Positions 41,088 to 50,229 of a stretch of 64,000 nt of DNA are shown here, piece after piece (positions within the stretch are counted from its first letter, which is position 1; every line of letters begins with the position of its first letter). The translations under genes were made by a program, and so were the position numbers. Under the pieces are notes generated by a model that saw only the letters and a program-made list of their open reading frames with translations, did not search any database and was not told the DNA's origin. Source of the DNA: Ramlibacter monticola (lineage in GTDB: Bacteria > Pseudomonadota > Gammaproteobacteria > Burkholderiales > Burkholderiaceae_C); the NCBI RefSeq assembly GCF_016722785.1, contig NZ_JAEQNE010000003.1:309001-373000 (forward strand), read 5' to 3'.

Positions 41088-42055
41088 AGGTCTGGACGAT
41101 CGCCAACGAGGCGGGGCTGTCGCTGTCCGCCGTCGCCCAAGGCGGCAGCGTGACCGCGCTGCGCCTGACGGACCGCCAGGGCCGTAGCACGGGCGTGGTG
41201 CTGGGGCTGCCTGCGCCGGAGGACTATGCGCGGCCGCATCCTCACCTGGGTGCGATCGTCGGCCGCTACGCCAACCGGATCGCGCGGGGCTGTTTCACGC
41301 TCGAGGGCCAGGTGGTCCGGCTGCCGCTGAACGACGGCGCCCACACCCTGCACGGCGGGCCGGAGGGCTTCGGCAGGCGGATGTGGGAGCTCGCGAAGAT
41401 CTCTTCTTCCGCCCTGGAACTGCGCCTGACGAGCGAAGACGGCGACCAGGGCTTCCCGGGGCGACTGGACGTGCGCGTGCAGTACGCGCTGACCTCCGCG
41501 AACGAATGGCGGATCGACTACGAGGCGCGTAGCGAGCGCGCGACCGTCGTGAACCTGAGCCAGCATGCCTACTTCAACCTGGCCGGCGGCGGCGACATCC
41601 TTGGCCACCGCCTGTGGATCGCGGCGCAGCGCTATTGCACGGTGGATGCAGGGCTGATCCCCCAGGAGGTCGCACCGGTGGCCGGGACGCCCTTCGATTT
41701 CCGCGAGCCGGCGGCGATCGGCGCGCGCATTGGAGAGTCGCACCCGCAATTGCGCCGCGCCGGCGGCTACGACCACAACTGGCTGCTGGACGGCGAGGGG
41801 CTGCGCTGCGTCGCCCGGCTGGAGGATCCTGGCTCCGGGCGCGCGATGGAGGTCCATACGACGGAGCCCGGCCTGCAGTTCTATTCCGGCAACTTCCTGG
41901 ACGGGAGCGTGGCCGGGCTCGCGCACCGCAGCGGCCTGTGCCTGGAGACCCAGCACTTCCCGGACTCCCCGAACCGCCCCGATTTCCCCTCGACGCTGCT
42001 GCGCCCCGGCGAGACCTTCCGCAGCACGACCCTCTACCGCTTCACCCACCTCTGA
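41084..42055 (+). CDS. galM: Aldose 1-epimerase (mutarotase)
   Basis: 323 residues, GalM family. Seen: LGAIVGRYANRIARGCFTLEG, LPLNDGAHTLHGGPEGFGRR (catalytic His region), LSQHAYFNLAGGGDILGH, YDHNWLLDG and FYSGNFLDGS, LCLETQHFPDSPNRPDFPS with the catalytic Glu. Interconverts anomers so that the 1-dehydrogenase or transporter receives its preferred form. Start ATG overlaps the lactonase stop. Confidence 0.9.
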   Translation: MKVWTIANEAGLSLSAVAQGGSVTALRLTDRQGRSTGVVLGLPAPEDYARPHPHLGAIVGRYANRIARGCFTLEGQVVRLPLNDGAHTLHGGPEGFGRRMWELAKISSSALELRLTSEDGDQGFPGRLDVRVQYALTSANEWRIDYEARSERATVVNLSQHAYFNLAGGGDILGHRLWIAAQRYCTVDAGLIPQEVAPVAGTPFDFREPAAIGARIGESHPQLRRAGGYDHNWLLDGEGLRCVARLEDPGSGRAMEVHTTEPGLQFYSGNFLDGSVAGLAHRSGLCLETQHFPDSPNRPDFPSTLLRPGETFRSTTLYRFTHL

Positions 42056-42062
42056 GACCCTC

Positions 42063-42983
42063 ATGCACCCGCAGCGTTACCAGGGCGTATTCCCGGTGGT
42101 GCCCACCACCTTCCGCGAGGATGGCTTGCTCGACCTCGCCAGCCAGAAGCGCTGCGTGGACTTCATGATCGATGCCGGCTCGAACGGGCTGTGCATCCTG
42201 GCGAACTTCTCCGAGCAGTTCCTGCTGGCCGACGAGGAACGCGAGGTGCTCACGCGCGCGATCCTCGGGCACGTCGCGGGCCGCGTGCCGGTGATCGTCA
42301 CGACCACCCACTTCAGCACGGAGGTCTGCGCGGCGCGCAGCCGCCGCGCGCAGGAACAGGGCGCGGCCATGGTGATGGTGATGCCGCCCTACCACGGCGC
42401 GACGCTGCGCGTGGGCGAGGAGAAGATCCACGAGTTCTACGCGCGGCTGTCGGACCGCATAGCCATCCCGATCATGATCCAGGACGCGCCCGTGGCGGCA
42501 ACTCCGCTGTCCGCGGCCTTCCTGGCGCGCATGGCGCGCGAGCTCGAGCACGTCGCCTACTTCAAGATCGAGACGGCCGGTGCGGCGAGCAAGCTGCGCG
42601 AGCTGATCCGGCTCGGCGGCGAGGCGATCGAGGGGCCGTGGGACGGGGAGGAGGGCATCACCCTCCTGCCCGACCTGGAGGCGGGCGCGACCGGCGCGAT
42701 GACGGGCGGCGGCTACCCGGACGGCATCCGCACGATCCTGGATCCATGGCAGGCGGGGCGGCGCGAGGACGCCGCCCGGGCCTACGAGCGCTGGCTGCCC
42801 CTCATCAATTACGAGAACCGCCAGGGCGGCATCCTGACGGCCAAGGCGCTGATGAAGGCCGGCGGCATCATCGAGTGCGAGGCGCCGCGGCACCCCTTCC
42901 CGGCGATGCACCCGGCCGTGCGGGAGGGACTGCTCGCGCAGGCGAAGCGGCTGGACCCCCTGGTGCTGCGCTGGGGACACTAG
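42063..42983 (+). CDS. araD: 2-keto-3-deoxy-L-arabonate dehydratase (DHDPS superfamily)
   Basis: 306 residues, class I aldolase-type barrel related to dihydrodipicolinate synthase. It opens YQGVFPVVPTTFREDGLLDL, then AGSNGLCILANFSEQFLL, VIVTTTHFSTEVCAARSRRA, the Schiff-base Lys in VAYFKIETAGA (about residue 170) and EAIEGPWDGEEGI. As I recall it, this is very close to Azospirillum L-KDA dehydratase, which yields alpha-ketoglutarate semialdehyde. The ALDH at 44070 would finish the route. The symbol follows Azospirillum usage, not E. coli ribulose-phosphate epimerase AraD. Confidence 0.83.
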   Translation: MHPQRYQGVFPVVPTTFREDGLLDLASQKRCVDFMIDAGSNGLCILANFSEQFLLADEEREVLTRAILGHVAGRVPVIVTTTHFSTEVCAARSRRAQEQGAAMVMVMPPYHGATLRVGEEKIHEFYARLSDRIAIPIMIQDAPVAATPLSAAFLARMARELEHVAYFKIETAGAASKLRELIRLGGEAIEGPWDGEEGITLLPDLEAGATGAMTGGGYPDGIRTILDPWQAGRREDAARAYERWLPLINYENRQGGILTAKALMKAGGIIECEAPRHPFPAMHPAVREGLLAQAKRLDPLVLRWGH

Positions 42984-42994
42984 CGCGCGACCCT

Positions 42995-43957
42995 TCACAC
43001 TCCCGCTTCCAGTGGAACGCCGTACAACTCCGCCGCCGTCGCGCGGATCGCAGCGAGCATCACGCGTGCGGCCGGGGACAGCGCGCGGTCGGTGCGCGTG
43101 ATCAGTCCGAAGGCGTCCATCTGGCAGGGCAGGTCGATCGGCAGCACCGCCACCAGGTTGTGGCTCTCGTAGTAGCGGCCCACCTCGCCCGCCACCAGGC
43201 CGATCATGTCGCCCTGCGCGATCATCTTGGTGACGAACAGCAGGGCGCCGCTCTCGATCAGGTTGGCCGGTGCCTCCAGGCTCTCCTCCCGGAACATCAG
43301 GTCGAAACGGTGGCGCAGCACGCTGCCTTCGGGGGGCACGATCCAGCCCCAGCCGTTCAGATCGCGCAGCGTCAGCCGGTCCATCTCCAGCAGCGGGTGC
43401 CCGGGCCGCACCATCGCCACCACCGGCTCCTCGGCCATCGCCTCGAAGCGCAGCGCGGTCTTGTCGTGCTGCGCGAACAGGCGCGCCACGCCGATGTCGA
43501 TGCGCCCCTGCGCCATGCGCTCCATCAGCACGTCGCTGGTTTCCACCTGCAGGGACACGCGCAGCCGGGGGTGCGCCTGCTTCACCCGGGCGATCGCCTC
43601 GGGCAGCAGCATGATCCCGGGCGTGGTGATCGCGCCGATGTTCACCTGGCCGAAGCGCCCCGCCTTGAGCTCCTGCACTTCGTCGTGCGCCTGGTTGAGG
43701 CTGGTCAGCGCCGTGCGCGCGTGGCGCACCATGGCTTCGCCGTAGACGGTGGCGCGCATGCCGCGCGGCAGCCGCTCGAACAGCGGCACGCCCAGCACGT
43801 CCTCCAGGTCCTTCAGCAGCTTGGAGGCGGCCGGCTGCGTCATGGACAGCACCTCGGCCGCGCGGTGGATGTTCCCTTCCTCGTCCAGGGCGACCAGCAG
43901 AAGGAGCTGCCGCGTCTTCAGGCGCGCGCGGATGAACCAGTGCGAGTAGTTGACCAC
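42995..43957 (-). CDS. LysR-family regulator, GbpR-like
   Basis: 320 residues from GTG 43957 with AGGA upstream. Helix-turn-helix at about residues 10-75: RLKTRQLLLLVALDEEGNIHR, AAEVLSMTQPAASKLLKDLED, PLFERLPRGMRATVYG. This branch includes GbpR, the regulator next to chvE in Agrobacterium, and related sugar-responsive LysR proteins. It lies between the pathway genes and is divergent from the ALDH gene across 112 bases. Convergent with the dehydratase gene. Confidence 0.85.
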   Translation of the reverse strand: MVNYSHWFIRARLKTRQLLLLVALDEEGNIHRAAEVLSMTQPAASKLLKDLEDVLGVPLFERLPRGMRATVYGEAMVRHARTALTSLNQAHDEVQELKAGRFGQVNIGAITTPGIMLLPEAIARVKQAHPRLRVSLQVETSDVLMERMAQGRIDIGVARLFAQHDKTALRFEAMAEEPVVAMVRPGHPLLEMDRLTLRDLNGWGWIVPPEGSVLRHRFDLMFREESLEAPANLIESGALLFVTKMIAQGDMIGLVAGEVGRYYESHNLVAVLPIDLPCQMDAFGLITRTDRALSPAARVMLAAIRATAAELYGVPLEAGV

Positions 43958-44069
43958 GGGTTTTCCTGAATGCCGATTCCAGCATCGCAGTGTGCCGAAA
44001 CAAGATTGGTCGCATATCCCTGCTCGCCCTAGTATCCGGCCCCGATCCGCAGCGGAGGGCACCCTGGAG

Positions 44070-45506
44070 ATGCGCGCGGTCCTCAAGAACTTCATCAACG
44101 GCCACTGGGAAGGCGGCGTCACGACCGCGACCAGCGAGAACCCGTCGGACCTGTCCGCGCCCGTGGCGGACTACGCCCGGGCCGATGGGCGCCAGGCCGA
44201 GGCCGCCGTGGAGGCCGCGCGCGAGGCGTTCCCGAACTGGTCGCGCAGCATGCCGCAGCGCCGCGCGGACGTGCTCGACAGCGTGGGTGCCGAACTGCTC
44301 GCGCGCCGGGACGAACTCGGCAGCCTCCTGGCGCGGGAGGAGGGCAAGACCCTGCCGGAGGCCGTCGGCGAAGTCGCGCGCGCCGGCCAGATCTTCCGGT
44401 TCTTCGCCGGCGAGGCGCTGCGCATCCCGGGCGAGAAGCTCGCCTGCGTGCGGCCCGACATCGAGGTCGACGTCACGCGCGAGCCCCTCGGCGTGGTGGC
44501 GGTGATCGCTCCCTGGAATTTCCCGTTCGCGCATCCGGCCTCGAAGATCGCCCCGGCGCTGGCCTTCGGCAACACCGTGGTGTTCAAGCCGGCGGAACTC
44601 GTCGCCGCCTGCGGCTGGGCGCTGGCGGACATCCTCGCGCGCGCCGGTCTGCCGGCGGGCGTGTTCAACCTGGTCAACGGCAGCGGCCGCCAGGTGGGGC
44701 GTGTGCTGGCCGAACACCCCGGGGTGGATGCGATCACCTTCACGGGATCCCAGGCGACCGGCCGGCACGTGCTGCAGCAGGCGGCCGCGCGAGGCGCGAA
44801 GGTGCAGCTCGAAACGGGTGGCCGCAACCCGCTGGTGGTGCTGGCCGATGCCGACCTCGACCGCGCCGTGGAATGCGCGCTGCAGGGGGCCTTCCATTCC
44901 ACCGGCCAGCGCTGCACGGCGTCGCGCCGCCTGATCGTGGAGGCCGGGGTGCACGAAGCCTTCGTGCAGAAGCTGCGGCAGCGCATGCGGCAGCTGCAGG
45001 TGGGGCACGCCGAGGAGCGCGGCACCGACATCGGGCCGGTGGCGAGCCGTGCCCTGTTGGACGGCAACCTGTCCTACCTGGACGTCGCGCGCGCGCAGGG
45101 CGCCGAGCACGTGTGCGGCGGCGAGCTGCTGCAGCGGCGCACCCGCGGCCACTTCATGGCGCCGGCCCTGTTCCTCGCCGCAGTCGGCCAGCGCGCGCTG
45201 CGCGACGAGGCCTTCGGGCCGATCGCGATGGTGCTGCGCGCGGCCGACTATGAACAGGCGCTCGCGCTGGCCAACGAGTCGCCCGACGGCCCGTGCGCGG
45301 GCATCTGCACGAGCTCCCTCAAGCACGCGACCCACTTTCGCCGCCACGCCCGCGCCGGAACCGTCATGGCCAACCTGCCGACGGCCGGCGTCGACGATCC
45401 CGTCCCGTTCGGCGGTCGCAAGGCCTCCGCCTTCGGTTCCCGCGAACAGGGGCGCCACGCGTCGGAGTTCTTCACCACGATGAAGACCGCCTACCTGTGC
45501 GCCTGA
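44070..45506 (+). CDS. Aldehyde dehydrogenase, probable alpha-ketoglutarate semialdehyde dehydrogenase
   Basis: 478 residues, NAD(P)-dependent ALDH. Motifs: VIAPWNFPFAHPASKIAPAL, the catalytic Glu near residue 248 in QLETGGRNPLVV and the Cys near 282 in STGQRCTASRR; C-terminal PFGGRKASAFGSREQG. The ETGGRNP variant replaces the usual ELGGKNP. Downstream of the 2-keto-3-deoxyarabonate dehydratase, oxidation of alpha-ketoglutarate semialdehyde to alpha-ketoglutarate is the expected step. ATG 44070 chosen because homology (FINGHWEGG) begins there. Confidence 0.85.
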   Translation: MRAVLKNFINGHWEGGVTTATSENPSDLSAPVADYARADGRQAEAAVEAAREAFPNWSRSMPQRRADVLDSVGAELLARRDELGSLLAREEGKTLPEAVGEVARAGQIFRFFAGEALRIPGEKLACVRPDIEVDVTREPLGVVAVIAPWNFPFAHPASKIAPALAFGNTVVFKPAELVAACGWALADILARAGLPAGVFNLVNGSGRQVGRVLAEHPGVDAITFTGSQATGRHVLQQAAARGAKVQLETGGRNPLVVLADADLDRAVECALQGAFHSTGQRCTASRRLIVEAGVHEAFVQKLRQRMRQLQVGHAEERGTDIGPVASRALLDGNLSYLDVARAQGAEHVCGGELLQRRTRGHFMAPALFLAAVGQRALRDEAFGPIAMVLRAADYEQALALANESPDGPCAGICTSSLKHATHFRRHARAGTVMANLPTAGVDDPVPFGGRKASAFGSREQGRHASEFFTTMKTAYLCA

Positions 45507-45543
45507 CCACCTTTCCCACCGACCACGCAAAGGAGTCGACACC

Positions 45544-46506
45544 ATGATGAACCGCCGCCGCGCCGCCCTGACCAGCACCGCCGCCCTCGCCCTTGCCGCC
45601 GGCCTGCCGCTTTCCGTGCTGGCGCAGCAGAAGAAGATCGTGCTCGGCTTCAGCCAGATCGGCGCCGAGAGCGAATGGCGCACCGCCAACACCGAGTCCA
45701 TCAAGCAGGCCGCCAAGGACGCGGGCATCGAACTCAAGTTCTCCGACGCGCAGCAGAAGCAGGAGAACCAGATCAAGGCCATCCGCTCCTTCATCGCGCA
45801 GAAGGTCGACGTGATCGCCTTCTCGCCGGTCGTGGAAAGCGGCTGGGGCACGGTGCTGCGCGAAGCCAAGGCGGCGAAGATTCCCGTGATCCTGACCGAC
45901 CGTGCCGTCAACGAGAAGGACGACTCGCTGTGGGTGACCTTCATGGGCTCGGACTTCCTGGAGGAAGGCCGCAAGGCCGGCCGCTGGCTCGTGGACAACG
46001 TCAAGGGCGGCGAGGTGAACATCGTGGAGCTGCAGGGCACCGTGGGCTCCGCGCCGGCGATCGACCGCAAGAAGGGCTTCGAGGAAGTGATCAAGGGCAA
46101 GCCGCAGTACAAGATCGTCCGTTCGCAGACCGGCGACTTCACCCGCGCCAAGGGCAAGGAGGTCATGCAGGCCTTCCTGAAGGCGGACCCGAAGAAGATC
46201 AACGTGCTCTACGCGCACAACGACGACATGGCCATCGGCGCCATTCAAGCGATCGAGGAGGCCGGCCTCAAGCCCGGGCAGGACATCAAGATCGTGTCCA
46301 TCGACGCCGTCAAGGGCGCCTTCGAGGCCATGATGGCCGGCAAGCTGAACGTCAGCGTGGAATGCAGCCCGCTGCTCGGCCCGCAGCTGATGAAGGCGGT
46401 GCAGGACGTGGTGGCCGGCAAGACGGTGCCCAAGCGCATCGTGACCGAGGAAACCGTCTTCCCGATGGAGTCCGCCGCGAAGGAATTCCCGAAGCGCAAG
46501 TACTGA
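45544..46506 (+). CDS. ytfQ: Furanose-type sugar ABC transporter binding protein (YtfQ-like)
   Basis: 320 residues; signal peptide with RRRAALTSTAALALAAGLP and cleavage near VLAQQ. Mature: KKIVLGFSQIGAESEWRTANT, then LKFSDAQQKQENQIKAIRSF and VIAFSPVVESGWGTVLREAK, ILTDRAV, VLYAHNDDMAIGAIQAIEE. This follows E. coli YtfQ, which binds galactofuranose. In a pentose cluster an arabinofuranose ligand is equally plausible, as for AraU-type homologues. AAGGAG precedes the ATG. Confidence 0.87.
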   Translation: MMNRRRAALTSTAALALAAGLPLSVLAQQKKIVLGFSQIGAESEWRTANTESIKQAAKDAGIELKFSDAQQKQENQIKAIRSFIAQKVDVIAFSPVVESGWGTVLREAKAAKIPVILTDRAVNEKDDSLWVTFMGSDFLEEGRKAGRWLVDNVKGGEVNIVELQGTVGSAPAIDRKKGFEEVIKGKPQYKIVRSQTGDFTRAKGKEVMQAFLKADPKKINVLYAHNDDMAIGAIQAIEEAGLKPGQDIKIVSIDAVKGAFEAMMAGKLNVSVECSPLLGPQLMKAVQDVVAGKTVPKRIVTEETVFPMESAAKEFPKRKY

Positions 46507-48008
46507 TGACGCCCGCGCAGCCGGTGCTGGAGCTGGCCGGCATCTCGAAGTCCTTCCTCGGCGTGCGCGCGCTCGCCGGGGTGGACCTGCGCCTGCAGGC
46601 CGGCGAGGTCCACGCCCTGATGGGGCAGAACGGCGCCGGCAAGTCGACGCTGATCAAGGTGCTCACCGGGGTGTACCCGGCCGACGCGGGCACGATCCGC
46701 ATCGCCGGGGAGGCGGTCCGCCCGCGCTCGCCGCTGGAGGCGCAGCGGCTCGGCGTGAGCACGGTGTACCAGGAGGTCAACCTCTGCCCCAACCTGTCGG
46801 TGGCGGAGAACATCTTCGCGGGCCGCTATCCCCGCCGGTGGGGCACGATCGCGTGGCGGACCATGGAAGATCGTGCGCGCGCCCTGCTCGCGCGCCTGAA
46901 CGTGAACATCGACGTGGGCCGCCTGCTCTCCGCCTACCCGATGGCGGTGCAGCAGATGGTGGCCATCGCACGCGCGCTGAGCGTCGACGCCCGGGTGCTG
47001 GTGCTCGACGAGCCCACCTCCAGCCTCGACGAGGACGAGGTGCGGCGCCTGTTCGCGGTGCTGCGCCGACTGCGCGACGAAGGCATGGCCATCCTGTTCG
47101 TCACGCATTTCCTCGAGCAGGTGTACGCCATCGCGGACCGGATCACCGTGCTGCGCAACGGCGAGCGCGTCGGCGAATATCGCGCGGAACACCTGAGCGC
47201 GCCGGCGCTCGTTGCCGCGATGGTCGGGCGCGAGCTGGCGGCGCGGCGCGAGGCGGCGCCCGCACCGGCGGCCGCGGCCGGGGGCGAGGCGCTGGTGGAG
47301 CTGCGCGGCCTGGGCAGCAAGGGGGTGGTCCACCCGACCGATCTCGCCTTGCGCGCGGGCGAGGTGGTGGGCCTGGCCGGCCTGCTCGGCTCCGGGCGCA
47401 CGGAGCTCGCGCGCCTGCTGTTCGGCCTGGAGCGTGCCGACAAGGGAGAACTGCGCGTGCGCGGCGCCCCTGTGCGCGTGGATCGGCCGAGGCAGGCCGT
47501 CGCCCTCGGCATGGGCCTTCTGCCCGAAGACCGCCAGACGCACGGCATCGTCAGCGACCTGTCGCTGCGGGAGAACATCGTGCTGGCGCTGCAGGCGCGC
47601 CGCGGCGTGCTCCGGAACCTGGGCGCGCAGGAGCAGCAAAGGCTGGCGGAGGGCCTCGTGCGCGCCCTCGGCATCAAGGCCGCGAGTCTGGACGCGCCGA
47701 TCGCGCAGCTCTCCGGCGGCAACCAGCAGAAGGCGCTGCTCGCGCGCTGGCTCGCCACGCAGCCGAGCCTGCTGATCCTGGACGAGCCCACCCGGGGCAT
47801 CGACGTCGCCGCCAAGCAGGAGGTGATGGACGAGATCCTGCGGCTGGCGGGCGAGGGCATGGCGGTGCTGTTCATCTCCTCGGAGATCGACGAAGTGGTG
47901 CGCGTCTCGCACCGCATCGCCGTGCTGCGCGATCGGCACAAGGTGGGCGAACTGCCCGCCGGCGGCCAGGAGCAGGACGTGTACCGCCTGATCGCGGAGG
48001 AGGCATGA
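46506..48008 (+). CDS. ytfR: Furanose-type sugar ABC transporter ATPase (YtfR-like)
   Basis: 500 residues, two ATPase domains. First domain: GQNGAGKSTLIKVLTGVYPAD, Walker B VLVLDEPTSSLDEDE and the signature region YPMAVQQMVAIARAL typical of YtfR. Second domain: degenerate P-loop GLLGSGRTELARLLF, LSGGNQQKALLARWL and LLILDEPTRGID. The ATG overlaps the ytfQ stop (TGATG). Energises the two permeases that follow. Confidence 0.9.
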   Translation: MTPAQPVLELAGISKSFLGVRALAGVDLRLQAGEVHALMGQNGAGKSTLIKVLTGVYPADAGTIRIAGEAVRPRSPLEAQRLGVSTVYQEVNLCPNLSVAENIFAGRYPRRWGTIAWRTMEDRARALLARLNVNIDVGRLLSAYPMAVQQMVAIARALSVDARVLVLDEPTSSLDEDEVRRLFAVLRRLRDEGMAILFVTHFLEQVYAIADRITVLRNGERVGEYRAEHLSAPALVAAMVGRELAARREAAPAPAAAAGGEALVELRGLGSKGVVHPTDLALRAGEVVGLAGLLGSGRTELARLLFGLERADKGELRVRGAPVRVDRPRQAVALGMGLLPEDRQTHGIVSDLSLRENIVLALQARRGVLRNLGAQEQQRLAEGLVRALGIKAASLDAPIAQLSGGNQQKALLARWLATQPSLLILDEPTRGIDVAAKQEVMDEILRLAGEGMAVLFISSEIDEVVRVSHRIAVLRDRHKVGELPAGGQEQDVYRLIAEEA

Positions 48009-49051
48009 ACGTGGCGCCGTGGCGGCACCGCCTGTTCTGGCCGGTGGTCACGCTGGTGCTGCTGCTGGCGGTGAACGCCGCCTTCAACCCGAGCTTCATC
48101 CGCATCACGGTGCGCGACGGGCATCTCTATGGCAGCCTCGTCGACATCCTCAAGGGCGCGGCGCCGCTCGCCCTGGTGGCGCTGGGCATGACCCTGGTCA
48201 TCGCCACCCGCGGCATCGACATCTCCGTCGGGGCCGTGGTGGCCATTTCCGCCGGCGTCGCCGCGTGGATGATCGGCGGCTCGCTGGTGATCCACGACGG
48301 CGTGAGCAGCTACGTGAGCCGCTTCCCGATGCCGCTGGCGATCGCCTGCGCGCTGGGCGTCGCGATGCTGTGCGGCGCGTGGAACGGGGCGCTGGTGGCC
48401 GGCCTCGGCATGCAGCCGATCATCGCCACCCTGATCCTGATGGTGGCCGGCCGCGGCATCGCGCAGCTGATCACCAACGGACAGATCATCACCGTGTACT
48501 ACGCGCCGTACTTCGCGATCGGCAACGGCTACCTGGCGGGGCTGCCGGTGCCCTTCCTGCTGGCGGCGGCGGTGTTCGCCGCGCTGCTGGCGCTGGTGCG
48601 ACGCACGGCGCTCGGCCTGTTCATCGAAGCAGTAGGCATCAATCCGGCGGCGGCGCACGTCGCCGGCCTGCCGGCCCGGCGCATCACCTTCTGGACCTAC
48701 GTGTTCTGCGGCCTGTGCGCCGGAATCGCCGGCCTGATCGTGAGCTCCACCGTCAAGAGCGCGGACGGCAACAACGCCGGCCTGCTGATGGAACTGGATG
48801 CGATCCTGGCGGTGACGCTGGGCGGCACTTCGCTGACCGGCGGGCGCTTCAGCCTCGCGGGCAGCGCGATCGGCGCGCTGGTGATCCAGACGCTGACCTA
48901 TGCGATCTACTCGATGGGGGTGCCGCCGGAGGTGAACCTGGTTGTGAAGGCGGCGGTGGTGTTCGCTGTCATGCTGCTGCAGTCGCCCGAGTTCCGGCTC
49001 ACCCTGGCGCAATGGGCCCGCCGGCCGCTGCCCTCGCAGGAGGCCGGGTGA
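48005..49051 (+). CDS. ytfT: Furanose-type sugar ABC transporter permease (YtfT-like)
   Basis: 348 residues, about nine membrane segments. Conserved: LVALGMTLVIATRGIDISVGA, GLGMQPIIATLILMVAGRGI, AVGINPAAAHVAGLPARRI and LAVTLGGTSLTGGRFSLAGS. Overlaps both neighbours by 4 bases. Forms the membrane channel with the YjfF-like partner. Confidence 0.9.
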   Translation: MNVAPWRHRLFWPVVTLVLLLAVNAAFNPSFIRITVRDGHLYGSLVDILKGAAPLALVALGMTLVIATRGIDISVGAVVAISAGVAAWMIGGSLVIHDGVSSYVSRFPMPLAIACALGVAMLCGAWNGALVAGLGMQPIIATLILMVAGRGIAQLITNGQIITVYYAPYFAIGNGYLAGLPVPFLLAAAVFAALLALVRRTALGLFIEAVGINPAAAHVAGLPARRITFWTYVFCGLCAGIAGLIVSSTVKSADGNNAGLLMELDAILAVTLGGTSLTGGRFSLAGSAIGALVIQTLTYAIYSMGVPPEVNLVVKAAVVFAVMLLQSPEFRLTLAQWARRPLPSQEAG

Positions 49052-50076
49052 GCGCCAACCTGAGCCTGCAGACGGAGCAGGCGGCCCCGCCGCCCGATGC
49101 CGAACCGCGTCGGCGCCGGCTGGACCGCAAGTACGTGCCCCTGCTGGTGACCGTCACGCTGTTCCTGGCGATGGCGGCGCTGGGCTCCGTGCTGTACACC
49201 GGCTTCTTCTCGGCGCAGGTCTTCCTGAACCTGCTGATCGACAATGCCTTCCTGTGCGTCGTGGCGGTCGGCCTCACCTTCGTGATCGTCTCCGGCGGCA
49301 TCGACCTGTCCGTCGGCGCGGTCATCGCCCTGGTCACCATGGTGTCGGCGCAGCTGGTGGAGCGCCACCACTGGAGTCCGATGGCGGTCATCCCGCTGGT
49401 GCTGGCCTTGGGCACGGGGTTCGGCGCCACTATGGGTTTCCTGATCGAACGCTTCCGCCTGCAGCCCTTCATCGTCACGCTGGCCGGGATGTTCCTGGCG
49501 CGCGGGCTGTGCTACCTGATCAGCATCGACTCCATCAGCATCGCCAACGACTTCTACAGCGCCGTCTCGCAGACGCGGATCCCGGTGTGGGCCGAGGCGT
49601 CGATTTCGGTCGGCGCCGTGATCGCGTTGACGATGGTGGCCCTGGGGACCTACGTGGCGCACTTCACCCAGTTCGGCCGCACCGTGTACGCGATCGGGGG
49701 CAACGAGTCGTCGGCCCGGCTCATGGGGCTGCCGGTCCGCTCCACCCTGGTCGGCGTGTATGCCTTCAGCGGCTTCTGCTCCGCGCTGGGCGGCGTGGTG
49801 TTCACGTTCTACATGCTTTCCGGGTATGGGCTGCACGCGGTGGGGCTGGAGCTCGACGCGATCGCCGCGGTGGTGATCGGCGGGACGCTGTTGTCCGGCG
49901 GGGTCGGCTACGTGTTCGGCACGTTGTTCGGCGTCCTGATGCTCGGCATCATCCAGACGCTGATCATGTTCGACGGCAGCCTGAGCTCGTGGTGGACGCG
50001 CATCGCCATCGGCGGGCTGCTGTTCGTGTTCTGCCTGCTGCAGCGGCTGTTCGAGGCGAAGCGGCCGGGCGCCTGA
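49048..50076 (+). CDS. yjfF: Furanose-type sugar ABC transporter permease (YjfF-like)
   Basis: 342 residues from GTG 49048 (CAGGAGG upstream) overlapping the ytfT stop. A charged N-terminal tail (PDAEPRRRRLDRKYVP) precedes the membrane part. Seen: GLTFVIVSGGIDLSVGAVIAL, FRLQPFIVTLAGMFLARGLC, YAIGGNESSARLMGLPV and AAVVIGGTLLSGGVGYVFGT. Last gene of the operon. Confidence 0.9.
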   Translation: MSANLSLQTEQAAPPPDAEPRRRRLDRKYVPLLVTVTLFLAMAALGSVLYTGFFSAQVFLNLLIDNAFLCVVAVGLTFVIVSGGIDLSVGAVIALVTMVSAQLVERHHWSPMAVIPLVLALGTGFGATMGFLIERFRLQPFIVTLAGMFLARGLCYLISIDSISIANDFYSAVSQTRIPVWAEASISVGAVIALTMVALGTYVAHFTQFGRTVYAIGGNESSARLMGLPVRSTLVGVYAFSGFCSALGGVVFTFYMLSGYGLHAVGLELDAIAAVVIGGTLLSGGVGYVFGTLFGVLMLGIIQTLIMFDGSLSSWWTRIAIGGLLFVFCLLQRLFEAKRPGA

Positions 50077-50229
50077 GCCGGCGACGTGTTCGACGGCCAC
50101 GGATGCCGGGGCCCCGTGGCAGCAGCGGCTGTGTGCAACAACGCGCCACGACGATGGCGGAGGTGCAGGCGCAGAACCTGCGCAAGCACGATCAGTGGCA
50201 TCCCGCGGCGCTCGCTGTCCTGGCTGCAC

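Noticed and set aside
42042..46202. A 1386-codon open frame on the minus strand and similar very long antisense frames (for example 53003-55585, 46934-49012, 6112-8328)
   Set aside because: They lie opposite well-supported genes, have Arg/His/Gly-rich composition typical of shadow frames in high-GC DNA, and show no domain pattern.
36586..48008. Degenerate second P-loops GLMGAGRTE and GLLGSGRTE in the sugar ATPases
   Set aside because: This is normal for RbsA/GguA/YtfR-type tandem ATPases and not a special defect, unlike the LivF change.
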